Below are positions 11,042-21,726 of a stretch of DNA of 64,000 bases, in pieces. The stretch is from assembly GCA_029747585.1 (NCBI GenBank), contig JAPEVF010000196.1, forward strand, positions 1 to 64,000, given 5' to 3'. The stretch comes from Pleurotus djamor (Eukaryota; Basidiomycota; Agaricomycetes; Agaricales; Pleurotaceae). Position 1 is the stretch's first letter. The number at the start of each line of letters is the position of its first letter. The notes below the pieces were generated by a model. That model was not told where the DNA came from. It made no database searches and saw nothing but the letters and a program-made list of their open reading frames with translations. Both the position numbers and the translations under genes were made by a program.

Positions 11042-13149
11042 CTAGTCGTCGTCGTCCCAATTACCAGCTTGCTGGGGTACTTTTGGTCCACCTGCGGGTT
11101 TGCTCATGATGATACTATCCACGCTGAGCACCGAGTTGGCTGATTCTGTGGCTAATTTGATCGCCCAAGCCTTGGAGGCAAGCGAGTCCAGTATTTTGTG
11201 TTCGGTCGCCAGAAGGGTTCCGTCGGTCTCAGCCTGGAACAAAAAGAAAACACGATCAGAGTGGGGTCAGGGAAGCGAGAGGAGAAGACGATGACGCACC
11301 TCGATGTCGACGCCCCAGGCTTCTCCACCTTTCTCTTCATGTTTGGCCCATAGGCGACTGAGTACTTCATTGCCTTCAGCGCCTCCCAGTGCATTCTCAG
11401 CCAACGTCCTCGGGACGACTTCCAATGCCGTGGCGTATCTCTTGACGGCGTGCTGCACGAGCCCCTTCAGCCCACTTCCATAGACCTCAACACGCCTCGC
11501 TAGTTCGAGTTCTGTCGAGCCAGCACCAGGAACCAATCGATTATCCTTCACCAGAGCTTTTATAACGTTCACGCCATCGTCCACAGCACGTTCCAAATCG
11601 TCGAGGTGATTCGACGTTGCGCCTCGAAGGACGATGGTAGCCGTACGTGTTTTTTCGCCGCGTGAAGCAGCATCGAAGTCTTCATCTCCTTCAACCAACT
11701 GTCTTAGCACGGTGACTCGATCACCACCAACCTCGACTGTCTCAAAGACATCGACAAAACCAGCTTCCTCTGGCGTGGGGGCACCAATACGGGCTAACGG
11801 CGTAGCGTTGACGACACGACATAGCCGGCGAAGTTCAAACTTGGAAAGGACTTTCAGCACGGCGATGTTGAAGCGATTCAGGAAATGGAGAGCGAGATCG
11901 CCGACGGTTGAGCCTGCAATGATAACTTTGACACCAGAGTCTGCAATTTCTTTGAACATCTAGAGGCAAGAGGGATCGGGATGGATTTAGCTCTTGAACG
12001 ACAGGGACAGTGTAGTATTTTATGCTTACCTTTTCCATATGCTTCTCTTCGCCAGTTGTGAAGTTAAGCATTTCATCAGCGTTCTTAAGGAGTACTGTTC
12101 CTTTTGTTTCGGTTTGCGAGATGTCGATACCGCACGTATAAACAGCGACTTTAGCCTTGGTAACCTTCTTGATGGTTCCTAAACGATCGCCCCGTAAGTT
12201 GAACTGTGGGTTAAATTAAAAAGACGGTGTTCAACGCGCCTTCTGGTTCGCGTCCAAACACCATTCCCTGTACGACTTTGCTCCCGTAGAGGCTACCTCC
12301 CATTATCTTCACCACTCGAACATTATCAACGTTGAAGTTTTTGGGGTTTGATGGCATGACCGTCAACGCGGCTTCTGCGACTAGTGATGATAGGATATCT
12401 TCATTTCCATACTGTTTCGACGCGATGGCAGGTTTAAGCGCGGATGATAGCGATTCTTGTGTCAGTGGTAATGTCAGGGTCGAGGTCGTGAGTTCTGTGG
12501 ATGAGAGATGTTTGGGTTGAGTCACCAACTCGAGCAATGGGGACACACCTACTTTCCAGTTCAGCCAGCGCCTTCTCGCAAGCTACCTCGTAGCCTTTTA
12601 TGATCTCGCTCGGATGTAATCCCATCACAAGCAGATGCTCTGCCTTCTTCAACAACTCCCCCGCCAGTATGATCACCGAATTAGTCGCATCGCCCATCTT
12701 CCAAAACGATAGGCGTGAGCGATCGAAGTCAATTCAGATATAGAAAAACACGCGTACCTCTGCCTCCTGTGCTTGCGATGCCATAACGAGGAGCTTTGCT
12801 GCTGGATGGACCACCTCGACTTCGCGAATGATGGTAGCCGCATCAGATGTGACAAAAAGTCGACCCAAATGGTTGATGAGGAGTTTGTTTCTACCTGGAT
12901 CTTCTCATCAGTTGTCTCATTCACATATATTGACAGCATCCAGACGCGCCATTAGGTCCGAAACTCGTCCTGACCAAGTCAGACAACTCTGATACTGCCT
13001 GAATATTGCGAAGGACCGCGTCTTCGAGGCCTGAAAGATGCTGCTGCGCGTTAGGATAGGCGGCCTTTCGAGAAAGTACTGAGGAGCATTACCTTGTATC
13101 CATCCTTGAACAGCTGGAGGTTGTTGGCTTTGGGAACTTTAAGAGCCAT
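11042..13149 (-). CDS. CCT8: T-complex protein 1 subunit theta (CCT8)
   Basis: One of eight paralogous subunits of the cytosolic CCT/TRiC chaperonin that folds actin, tubulin and other proteins in an ATP-driven cycle. The N-terminus reads MALKVPKANNLQLFKDGYK, typical of theta, followed by HLSGLEDAVLRNIQA. The group II chaperonin motifs follow in order: FGPNG, LFVTSDAATIIREVEVVHPAAK, a MGDATN segment (usual GDGT site region), KALVKDNRLVPGAGSTELELAR, and a C-terminus ending KPAGGPKVPQQAG-NWDDDD at TAG 11042-11044. The ATG at 13147-13149 has a 19-codon first exon. Several introns of about 50 nt interrupt the gene. The one after FGPN appears to use a GC donor (gcgcgt...ccag). Without it, the conserved G-RNKLLINHLG reading cannot be formed. 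Identification is firm from both ends and the central region. Confidence 0.95.
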
Positions 13150-13409
13150 GGCGGATCGAGCTCAAGGAGACGGTGAAGAACGAAGATGGAGCAGGGATAA
13201 GATAATTATTACCAAGCGCTCGTGCAGAATAAACGCCCTTGTCATTGGCTGCTCACGATCATTCGTATGAGTGAATACAATTAAGAACGTTGTACAAGGC
13301 ATGCAGGTAATGCTACAGTAAGATGTGTATAGGCAACGAAATGGGAGAGCCACCAAATATATGATAAAAGACGAGAAACGAAAGATAAATATAATTAATG
13401 GTAAATACC

Positions 13410-16400
13410 TCAATCGCTAGTGTCTAAGAACTCTTCAATCTCCTCGACGAAGCCCTGTACTAGGGTAGAAAGCTCATTTATCAAAGAACCTCTGTCCCAC
13501 TCCATACGATGTCGCCAAACGCAGCTCAAACACATCGCACGCAGTTGTTCTAGTTGTTCAATATTCAGTGCGGTCGTTTTCGTACACAGCTCCTGTTCAA
13601 ACGATGACAAGGCTGCGTGATCAATAGTAAAGTCTGGGAGTGGGGGCGACGGTGTGCGTTCAACAATTATAGGTGAGGGTGATTTTGGAGCAACGGGTGG
13701 GGGAGGTAGAGGTGGTGTGCTATCGTCTACGATGGGGTTGGGTGTCATTGAGGGACTGGCGACGGTGGGATTCACAGGTGCAGGATTGAGAAGCATGGGG
13801 TCAAAACCATGAGACACGATCGGTGCAGCATCAACTACCATGTCATCGGTGTTCGCAGTGGCAGGTGGCTGAGACGAGGAAGCGGCAGCTGGAGGGGGAG
13901 GAGTACTCGGGGCAGTTCGAATGTCATCCGCGAAGTGAACAACGGGTTGAGGTACGCCTGCGTCATCGACGGCGGTGGCAGGCTCAGGCTGGGCAAGACA
14001 ATCGAGGGGGTCTTTGTCACGGTCCTCCTCGTCGGCTGTCTTCGAGCGCTTCATGGCACGTTCAGACCCTTCTTCCTCAGAGCCATTAGTATCATGACCG
14101 CTCGCGCCATCCGTTCGCTGTCGCTTAAGCTTTCGTTCCAGCTTCACCGGGTCCGTTATTGATATCTCGGGCTGTTGTCCATTTGCCCGTGCACTTCTCC
14201 GAGTCATGGGACCATTATGGCCGACACCATTCAGCGTTGGAGGTACACCATCATTGCTAGCCTTGTTCATCTCCTTCAACTTGCGACGTTCCTCTCGCCT
14301 CTGTCTCTCTCGGACAGCCGTTCGCTCACATTCCAATCGGAAATGCGGCTCGAAGTCCTGGATGCTGACTTGAGCTGCGACGTACATGGATTGGGCCTTC
14401 GCCATCCTGTCCAAATCTTCGTGGGATCGAACTGTGGCGTTGTGGACTATCTTGCCTAGGTCATCGAGGAAGTCCTGCCCCGTCAGGTATTTTTCTTTCC
14501 AAAGGTCGGTCTGCATGCGTTCAAGGTCCATGTCGAAAAGGGGGACAAGCTGAGCTTGCTCCTGCTGTTGGGGTGCGAATGGGTCGTCGGGGATCGGATC
14601 AATGTGCCCATTGATTAGTGGCTCGGTGACCTGTGTTTCTGGTACAGCTTGATCGGGCATGTTATTGTCTACCTCAACAACATCCATAGCATTCGGTTCA
14701 TTTGGCGGAGCTTCAGGGATGACAACCTCTACTGGAGGAGCGGCGACGGCAAAGACTGGGGGCTCGACGTCGAAATTATACTCTTGCTGCAGGAGCCCAC
14801 CATTAAATCCATCCAAAATTACCAAGATCGGAGAGAGATGAACTCACAGTAGCTCGCTTGGCGAATCTCTTAAACTTCCGCTTCAGTTCAGCTAAAATAG
14901 CTCCGAGACGGTGTTTGAGGAAAGTTATCTGCTTCTGGTCACTCTCCGCCTGAACTGCCAACTCAGCTGCGGTGGGCTTGCGGGGTTCCAGTGGCGGCGC
15001 AATGGGCAACTCTTCCAGCACTCGTTTGCGTCGCTTGATTCCATCAGGGAAGAGATTTGGCGGACGTTTGATATCGTGGATGAGGCCGGAAAAGAAGGCA
15101 GAGCGTTGTGAAAATGTTGGTGATGTTAGCTGAATCCGATTGTCTCGAGTGGGTCCAAACCAAGCTTTGACATCAGACGGGAGGGAAGAGAATGGACCGT
15201 CGACTACGGCCAATAGGAGAATGGGATCTGTGGGGGCGAGGGTATCAAGCATGGCGCGAACCGTTGAGCGAGCGGTATCCGTTGTGGCAGCACACCAGCC
15301 CAACAAGGAAGGAATATAGACGATGGAGGGCTGGGTGCGCTTGGCTTCAACAAACAGTTGAACGATGGCAGCTTCGACAGTCTGCGTGATGATTTAGATC
15401 TCGTGAAAGAAATCATTGGAAAGCATACTTACCCGTGTAGAATCACTCATCAAAGTCCCGAGCTCAAGACTCTGGATATTGAAACCTTCGAGATGGTGGA
15501 GCGCGCCAGCGCCAATGTAGCCTTGACCCATGCCAAGGTCGCCATGGATGACAACTCTGGGGCGGTAAATGCGCAGCTTCTCCATCGCTAACCGCCAATC
15601 GAGACTTAGCACTCGAAGACAACGCAGAGGGATGATAAGATGCTTACATTGTAAAGTCATTTCTCTATCTAGTGCCCCTTCTTCACCTTCATCTTCGAAC
15701 TCGGCTTCTTCCAGAGCCGTCCGTCTCTTCGAAACAGGAAGAACCCTGTTGATAACCTCTTTCACTTTATCAAGGTGATCGGAGAGTAGGGGGACGAATT
15801 GTGGGGGTAGAGGGACGGCGGCGGATGCGGAGGAACGAGCAGAGGATGGCACGAGCTCTAAAACAGTATCAGAGGATGATCAAATTCCGCCGGATACAAG
15901 GAACTGACTTTTGATTGATATCATGAAATCTCGCAATTGTATCTCTATACTCTCTGGTGAGAGAAGAAGGCGATCTGTTGACTTGTATATCTGAGGATAT
16001 CGTCGTTGGACCGCGTTCAAAGCGGCTTCCGTGCATAGCGCCTACACAAACACATGAGCGGAAGTAAGACGCGAAATGATCAGGACGCACCCGAAGGTCA
16101 GCACCACCATAACCCTTTGTCAACTTGGCCAAGCCATGAAGCTTATCTTTGACAAGTTGACTCGGTTGGTCTTCAACCTGTTCCTCAACCTGAGCACCAG
16201 CCGGTTCAATCAAATTGACTTCCGGGGTTGACGCCTTCTCTTTGCCCTTCGTACTCGACGCTCCCCAGCCCTTCCACTGCTTGGTCATGACTCCAAGTAT
16301 CTTCTCCCTAGCTTCCAGCCCTGGCAACCCAAAGTAAAATTCCCTGTCAAATCGACCAGGCCTTCGCAGCGCAGGGTCAACAGCGTCAGGTCTGTTCGTA

Positions 16401-18525
16401 GCCCCAATCACAACCACCTGCCCACGGCCATCCATGCCATCCATGAGCGCCAGCAGTGTACTGACAATGGATGCGTGAATCTGATCCTGCTTCGACGATC
16501 GAACAGGAGCTAGACCATCTATTTCGTCGAAGAAGATGATAGAGGGTTGAGTATTACGAGCCTCGTCGAAGAGCAGACGAAGTTGTCGTTCAGCTTCACC
16601 AACCCACTTGGACAGACAATCAGCGCCTTTGCGCATGTAAAATGCTGAAATGATCGAGAGAATGAGTAGGAGTCATTGTGGATAAGAGTGACAGACTGAC
16701 ATATTCCTTGGCCATTACTTCGACAGCTGGCTGCAAGGGCGCGTGCTAACAACGTCTTCCCAGTACCAGGAGGACCATGAAAGAGGACACCTCGAGGTGG
16801 CGTGATGCCGAAATTCTGGAAGACCTCGGGGTAAAGGAGGGGAAGCAGCGTCATCTCCTTGAGCGAATGTATGTCTGAGAAACGAGAATTGTAAGAAGTG
16901 ATAGAGCAAAAAACTGGACGAAGCTGCCTACGTTCATCTAGCCCGCCAACATCTTCGAATGTGACGTTCTGGCTTGGGCCCAAGGGATCGGCATCGGCCA
17001 AGGCAGAATCAGATCGGACCTTCCCCAAGTTGGACGGTGTGCCGGCAGCAGCAGCAAGGTCACCCGCGGGGAGGACATCCATGCCGCCAGAACTTCCGTT
17101 GATAGTACCAAGCAAACCCGCTGCTACTGCAGACTTTCTCGGAGTGCGGGTGGGGAAGTCCGAGTCCTAAGAGACAGACATAAGTAAAAGAAACGACATC
17201 GAAGGAGACAAGTGGACGCACCGAATCGTCCCCAGGAATACCCATCAACCTACCCAGCTCAGCCCCCGACGCACTCCATCCCAATCCCTTCGGTTTGCGC
17301 GCACCAGGCTTACGATAATTCCCTCCAAACCCATTCCTACCCTTCGGCTCAGCCTTCCTCACCATCTCCTCCAGCGGCGGCGGAATCGCATAATTAACCT
17401 TAGCCCGCTGTCGCAACGCATAGGGCTTTCCATCACTTTCCACCACCTCAACCGCATCCCCATTATCAAGGTCGTTATCATGTACATCCTCGGGCTCAGG
17501 TTCCGGCTCAGGCTCAGACGAAGTGCGAGCAGCTTCCGCGAGCGAACCTTCTTCCGAAACCGATTCGGCGGATGATGTATTTTGAACATAGGCCTCGTCG
17601 CCATCGCCCGGATCCTTAGCGGCATTCCGTTTAGCATAACGTGCATTGCGCAGCGACTTGGTGTCCATAACCTTGGGAGGAGCCCGGCTGCTGAGACGAC
17701 TACTTCCACGGGTGGGCAAAGAGGGTTTAGGCTTGGATCGATTGCGCGAGGGGTATCTCTGTGGTCGACTATCCTCTTCTTCCTGGATCCTAGATTTAGC
17801 CCTGGTAGACGTGCGACGCGTACTGTACGGTCGCTGCTGTTCGCTGTCTCCGTCAGCATCCTCGTCGTCGTCTTCGTCGTTGACGCGATACGACCTAAGT
17901 CTGCGGCTCTTCGTCGACTTCTTAACCGGTGCTTGCTCCTCCTNCCCCATCCCCATCCTCCTCAGGATAACCCTCCGACCCACTTTCCTTGTACACCTTC
18001 ATAGCCACCCTCCTACCCCGCGACGTCTGAGTATACCGAATATCAAACTCTTCTGCATTATCCTCGACCTCTCCATCAGCATCTTTGTCATCATGGTCAA
18101 AAGACTTTTCGCTCTGCTGATACTCTGATCCTGAAGGAGCGCTAGTAAGGGAATTTTTGCGACCGCCGGATCGAGTTGCGACCATCTGGCCTGTNGGGGG
18201 GAAGCTTTATTGTCAATGGCTGCTGACGCGGCTGTGGTTGGGGGATTTGCTGAGGAGGAAAAGGTAGCCCTTGCTGGGGAAGAGGCTGCTGGGGGTAATC
18301 AAGTCCCTGGGGCACGAACGGCTGGTCAAGCTGAGGCTGCTGGGGATATTGCGCCGGTGGGTAGAGAGGTGGTGGTGGTTGGTTGAGAAGATTCCCGAGA
18401 TGGACTGGATAGCCTGGCCCTGCGCCACCTTGATTTTGGAAAAGCGGTTGTGGTTGTTGCTGGTGTAGATAATCGAAATTGAATTCAGGCTCTGCCGGTG
18501 GAAGGCCGAAACTGGGTTCTGGCAT
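13410..18525 (-). CDS. YTA7: Yta7/ATAD2-type bromodomain AAA+ ATPase
   Basis: Nuclear chromatin ATPase that binds histone H3/H4 and helps evict or remodel nucleosomes (Yta7 in yeast, Abo1 in fission yeast, ATAD2 in animals). The N-terminal part is glutamine/proline-rich, then strongly acidic ([11 protein letters not shown]; repeated PEPEPEP). AAA1 has Walker A GPPGTGKT near 16,770, Walker [10 protein letters not shown] near 16,530, and [21 protein letters not shown] near 16,400. The second, degenerate ATPase domain is visible as [24 protein letters not shown] near 15,550 and [14 protein letters not shown] near 15,200. The bromodomain-like region follows (RFAKRAT to [12 protein letters not shown] near 14,500), then a basic segment and a long proline-rich tail ending LDTSD with TGA at 13410-13412. 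The ATG at 18523-18525 is the first in frame. Ns at 17944 and 18195 behave as extra bases; removing them restores the frame. Many short introns are present. Confidence 0.9.
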
Positions 18526-19161
18526 GGAACTGGCCAAGGCAAGAAAGCAGAGCTCTACCTATGTAGAGAGGAGCGGGAGACGACGGAGAGACAGCGTCGA
18601 AGCGTCGAGAACGGTAAATAAGGGTGTGGGGGACGTCGAGGGCGATGAGGAGACCGTCGTGGTCGTTGGCGGTGGCGGTGAGCTAGTCAGAAAGAATCTT
18701 TGTGTGCGCCAGAAAGTGTTTACCCTTGTTTGCGACAAATGACCACAGATAAACAGGCACAAATAGGCTCCTCCTCATCTCCTTCCGATGGGCACCCATG
18801 CCTGCCAGCCAGCGCACACACTCTCCCCCCAAAATCAACTTTCGAGCGCACCCTCTCAGATCGCATGTAAGTCGTCCGTATTCGAGGCGAGACTGCATTT
18901 CCACTCTTTCAAGCCACTTTTTTCAAGTCGAAAAGCGGAGGACATCGCAAAATCGGTAGGAAGGTTTGTTGCGGAATGGAGCGAGGCTGATGGGAGTTGG
19001 AAAGCAACAAAGTTTGCAATTTTTACTTTGGATTTTCGACTCATTTACTCGATGATTTCTGTGACGAGCTGTAACGTGACAGCCACAATGGGTTGTGACT
19101 GCATGTCACGGTACTCTATACGTAGAACAAAGTTGTAATGCGAACATGGATATATCGAATA
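18526..19161. other. Intergenic between YTA7 and NDUFB7
   Basis: Upstream region of the YTA7-type gene and 3' flank of NDUFB7. I see no coding motif on either strand and no clear TATA box. Confidence 0.5.
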
Positions 19162-19563
19162 TTACTCCTCCGATTCAGCAGCAGCAGCCTTTTGCTTTGA
19201 GAGAGCCTTCATTCGGCTGACATAGCTAGAGTGCAAGATGTGAGTACCGGTCACGACAACTCAGCTAGGACCTACTCGTCGTATTGACACCTTTCGGAGA
19301 CGGGGTTAGAGTGAATCCGAGCGAAAACAGACGAACATAACGCACTTTTCATACGTATGCCTCTCATGATCACACTTCCACGGAACGTACATCTCGTTGC
19401 GTCGGCACACATTGAGTGGGATAAGTAACCTAGCAGATCGTTTAAGCTCAAGGACATTCCAGAGATTCCAAAGTACACACGCTGAGCACTGGTCTCTCCA
19501 TCCAAGCGGGACCTTGTGTGCCTTGAGCTCTGCCTGCGAGGCGGCCGTCGAAGAGGAAGTCAT
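19162..19563 (-). CDS. NDUFB7: NADH-ubiquinone oxidoreductase subunit B18-like (NDUFB7)
   Basis: Accessory subunit of mitochondrial complex I on the intermembrane-space side, of the twin CX9C/CHCH class. From ATG 19561-19563 the reading is MTSSSTAASQAELKAHKVP, GWRDQCSA, an intron of 51 nt, LLIPLNVCRRNEMYVPWKC-DHERHTYEK, an intron, CQYD, an intron, then YVSRMKALSKQKAAAAESEE and TAA at 19162-19164. The cysteine pattern (C-x9-C type: NVCRRNEMYVPWKC and DQCSA...KC) and the KCDHERH phrase are diagnostic. Splice sites are gtgtgt/ctag, gtgcgt/aaag and gtaggt/ctag, all keeping frame. Divergent from the RPN10 start 162 bp away. Confidence 0.9.
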
Positions 19564-19725
19564 TGTCGCAAAAAGTCGGAGCGGATCGAGTCGAGTAGCG
19601 AAGGGCCAGTTGAACTAGCGCCCTAGAATCAAACAAGCCCCCAAAGTCCAAACAGGGGCCTGAGTCCGACAAACGCGACGCGTCACCCAAACTCGTGCAT
19701 CCTCCCGCCTCCACCGTCGCCCACG
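19564..19725. promoter_or_regulatory. Shared divergent promoter NDUFB7 / RPN10
   Basis: Only 162 bp separate the two opposing start codons, so both housekeeping promoters must lie here. There is no TATA box; the stretch is GC-rich, as is common for such fungal pairs. Inferred from gene geometry only. Confidence 0.5.
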
Positions 19726-19810
19726 ATGCCTCTCGAAGCCACCATGATGCTCATCGACAACTCGGAATACATGCGCAACGGCGACTACCAGCCAACGCGC
19801 TTCGAAGCCT
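19726..19810 (+). pseudogene. RPN10: RPN10 5' fragment (26S proteasome ubiquitin receptor)
   Basis: From ATG 19726 the reading [20 protein letters not shown] followed by YQPTRFEA is the conserved start of Rpn10/S5a, the proteasome regulatory-particle subunit that binds polyubiquitin. Its von Willebrand A domain starts here. After 28 codons the match stops at ambiguous bases (19811, 19814-19815), and neither frame nor splicing recovers the rest of the VWA domain or a UIM within the window. The next recognisable coding sequence is an F-box-family gene lacking its own N-terminus. Either the locus is truly rearranged or two contigs were misjoined at the Ns. Because RPN10 is a core proteasome gene, a misjoin is quite possible. 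Confidence 0.8.
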
Positions 19811-20204
19811 NAGNNGAGGAGCGTGCATACAGTCATGGGAGAGCTAGAGGATGGAGCTCGGATGAGGGGAGAGGAGAGGAAAGGTGGATGATCGATCACG
19901 ACGCTCGATGCACGGTCTATATGCGAGTGGGAGTGGAGAAGGAGAGAGGCAGGCAAGGGGGCCGTAAGCGGAGAACGGACGCGAGTGGAGAGAGGCGATG
20001 GCGCCGTTTAGCGAGGTAAGCAAGGTTTCCCTTCGAGTGTACTCGTAGGCTGATGTGGTCGATGGCAGGGAGATGGACGAGACGAGTTGGGAGGGAATGA
20101 GGGAGCGCATACAAGACTGAATGTCAATGTCGTAGTCAGTAGTAGATTGTCGAAGCCGTGCACTGGCTACCTGTAAGCGGGATACAGCTCTCAACACACC
20201 AAGG

Positions 20205-21572
20205 ATGTGGGGTCGTGTCTACGCCAGCAGCAAGGTGGAACTTGCAGAGCTCTTTCTCGACCGCGCAAAGCTAGCTCCATTGTACCTATGCGCAAGGCAT
20301 GAACATCGACGTGCAAACCCCCATACCGCGGCTTTATTTCTCGAACGCGCTGCTCAAGTGAAGGAGCTCGAGTTATGGCTCCCATCCCTATCGTTTCTGC
20401 CTCGATTCGCCCACACCAAGTTTCCATTGCTTGAAAGCCTCTCGCTGAACGCTTTTGAATACGCTTCCCAAAGCGACTCAGGCGCATTTCACTTGGTTCC
20501 TACCGAAGGTTCCGTCGAACCTCTGCAGCATCTCAAATTGGTGAACTGCAATCTCAAAAATTTTCAAGTATATTGCTTTGCTCGACTCGTATCGTTGTAT
20601 ATAAAACTCGGCTCACACAATTCGCATATCCGAATCCCCGGCATTGACCTCTGCACCGCGATGAGCAGGATGGAACGCTTGGAGTCCCTAACACTAATCC
20701 ATGCCATCAGTGGTTCCTCAACTTCCATCCCGGAGGATGCCCTCGTTCTCGTCCCTCGGTTGGCTACAATCCATATCCGCACGACCAATGCCTTCTCTTT
20801 GGCGATATTGTCTCATCTTGCTTGTCCCGCCATCCAATCCATGATTGTCTCCATTGGTGAGGTCACGGCGGTCGACGCCGAAGTCATTGCGCCCGTCGCC
20901 GGTGCATTTTACTCCTTGGTGCCATGTGGTAGTTCGACATCCTGGAAGACCACTCTACACGTGCTACACCGTTATAACGGGTACCAAACGACCGTCGCAA
21001 TATCACCCGATTCCAGTATTCAAGTAGACGAAGGAACCCCGCCACCGTTCCGATTCTCTGTGCCGAGCTCGAACGGTTTTTCATCCTGCCTGTCCCTCGC
21101 CTCCCTTCTTCCGTCAACAGACCCTCCCGTCCTTGACTTGCGTGAATACGACGCCGACGCTCCGGGTTTGCAAGAGTTTTTGCGTGCCCTGATAGACGTT
21201 GAGGAGTTGCAGATCTCCAACTTTGACACACTCCTATCCATTCTGGACGACACTCCCCCCGAACCCCCGAAGAAAGGTAGAGGCAAACGAAATAAACAAC
21301 CCAAGCTCCCGCCATTTTGCCTTCCCTCTCTCAGGTGCATCGACTTTTCCAACGTCGAGCGGATCAAGTATCAAAATCGGAGCATGAAAAAGTTGATGAA
21401 GCTACTGGCGGCTAGGAAGGTCATAGGAGCTGGGATAGAGGTGGTCAAGGTGCCAAAGAAGGGGCACGTTTTCGACGAGGACGACTTTGCTCTTTTCAGG
21501 TCCGAGGTTGAGAGGGTGGAAATAGTGCCTAGGCTAGATCGGCGAGGACCTGCGTACTTGTATGATAGATAG
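20205..21572 (+). CDS. F-box-family LRR protein lacking the F-box (truncated paralogue)
   Basis: A single 455-codon frame from ATG 20205 to TAG at 21570-21572. Its start, MWGRVYASS, corresponds to the internal RMWGCIYSH of the next gene, about 90 residues in, where the F-box has already passed. The alignable sequence extends a little upstream in frame (RDTALNTPR before the ATG), but a stop lies at about 20,133 and no F-box is found. The body matches its neighbour throughout: LAELFLDRAKLAPLYL, KELELWLPSL, LPPFCLPSLRCIDFS, and MKKLMKLLAARKVIGAGIEV near the end. It is probably a 5'-truncated tandem duplicate, non-functional as an SCF adaptor unless the missing exon lies elsewhere. Confidence 0.75.
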   Translation: MWGRVYASSKVELAELFLDRAKLAPLYLCARHEHRRANPHTAALFLERAAQVKELELWLPSLSFLPRFAHTKFPLLESLSLNAFEYASQSDSGAFHLVPTEGSVEPLQHLKLVNCNLKNFQVYCFARLVSLYIKLGSHNSHIRIPGIDLCTAMSRMERLESLTLIHAISGSSTSIPEDALVLVPRLATIHIRTTNAFSLAILSHLACPAIQSMIVSIGEVTAVDAEVIAPVAGAFYSLVPCGSSTSWKTTLHVLHRYNGYQTTVAISPDSSIQVDEGTPPPFRFSVPSSNGFSSCLSLASLLPSTDPPVLDLREYDADAPGLQEFLRALIDVEELQISNFDTLLSILDDTPPEPPKKGRGKRNKQPKLPPFCLPSLRCIDFSNVERIKYQNRSMKKLMKLLAARKVIGAGIEVVKVPKKGHVFDEDDFALFRSEVERVEIVPRLDRRGPAYLYDR

Positions 21573-21726
21573 GGAATGACTCCTTCGAGGATAGCTGATA
21601 CTGAGAGTTATGGTTCTACTGCCTGAACAGCACAATCGAGTTTTTGGGTACTCCTAATCGAATCCCTGTCAGAGAGTCACATGTGGGGCGCGCCTCATCT
21701 TCTGACTCACACCAAACGCGCCAAAA

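Noticed and set aside
19844..20197. 117-codon minus-strand frame opposite the RPN10/F-box junction
   Set aside because: Serine/leucine-rich low-complexity translation with no homologue recognised; probably a shadow of the intergenic sequence.
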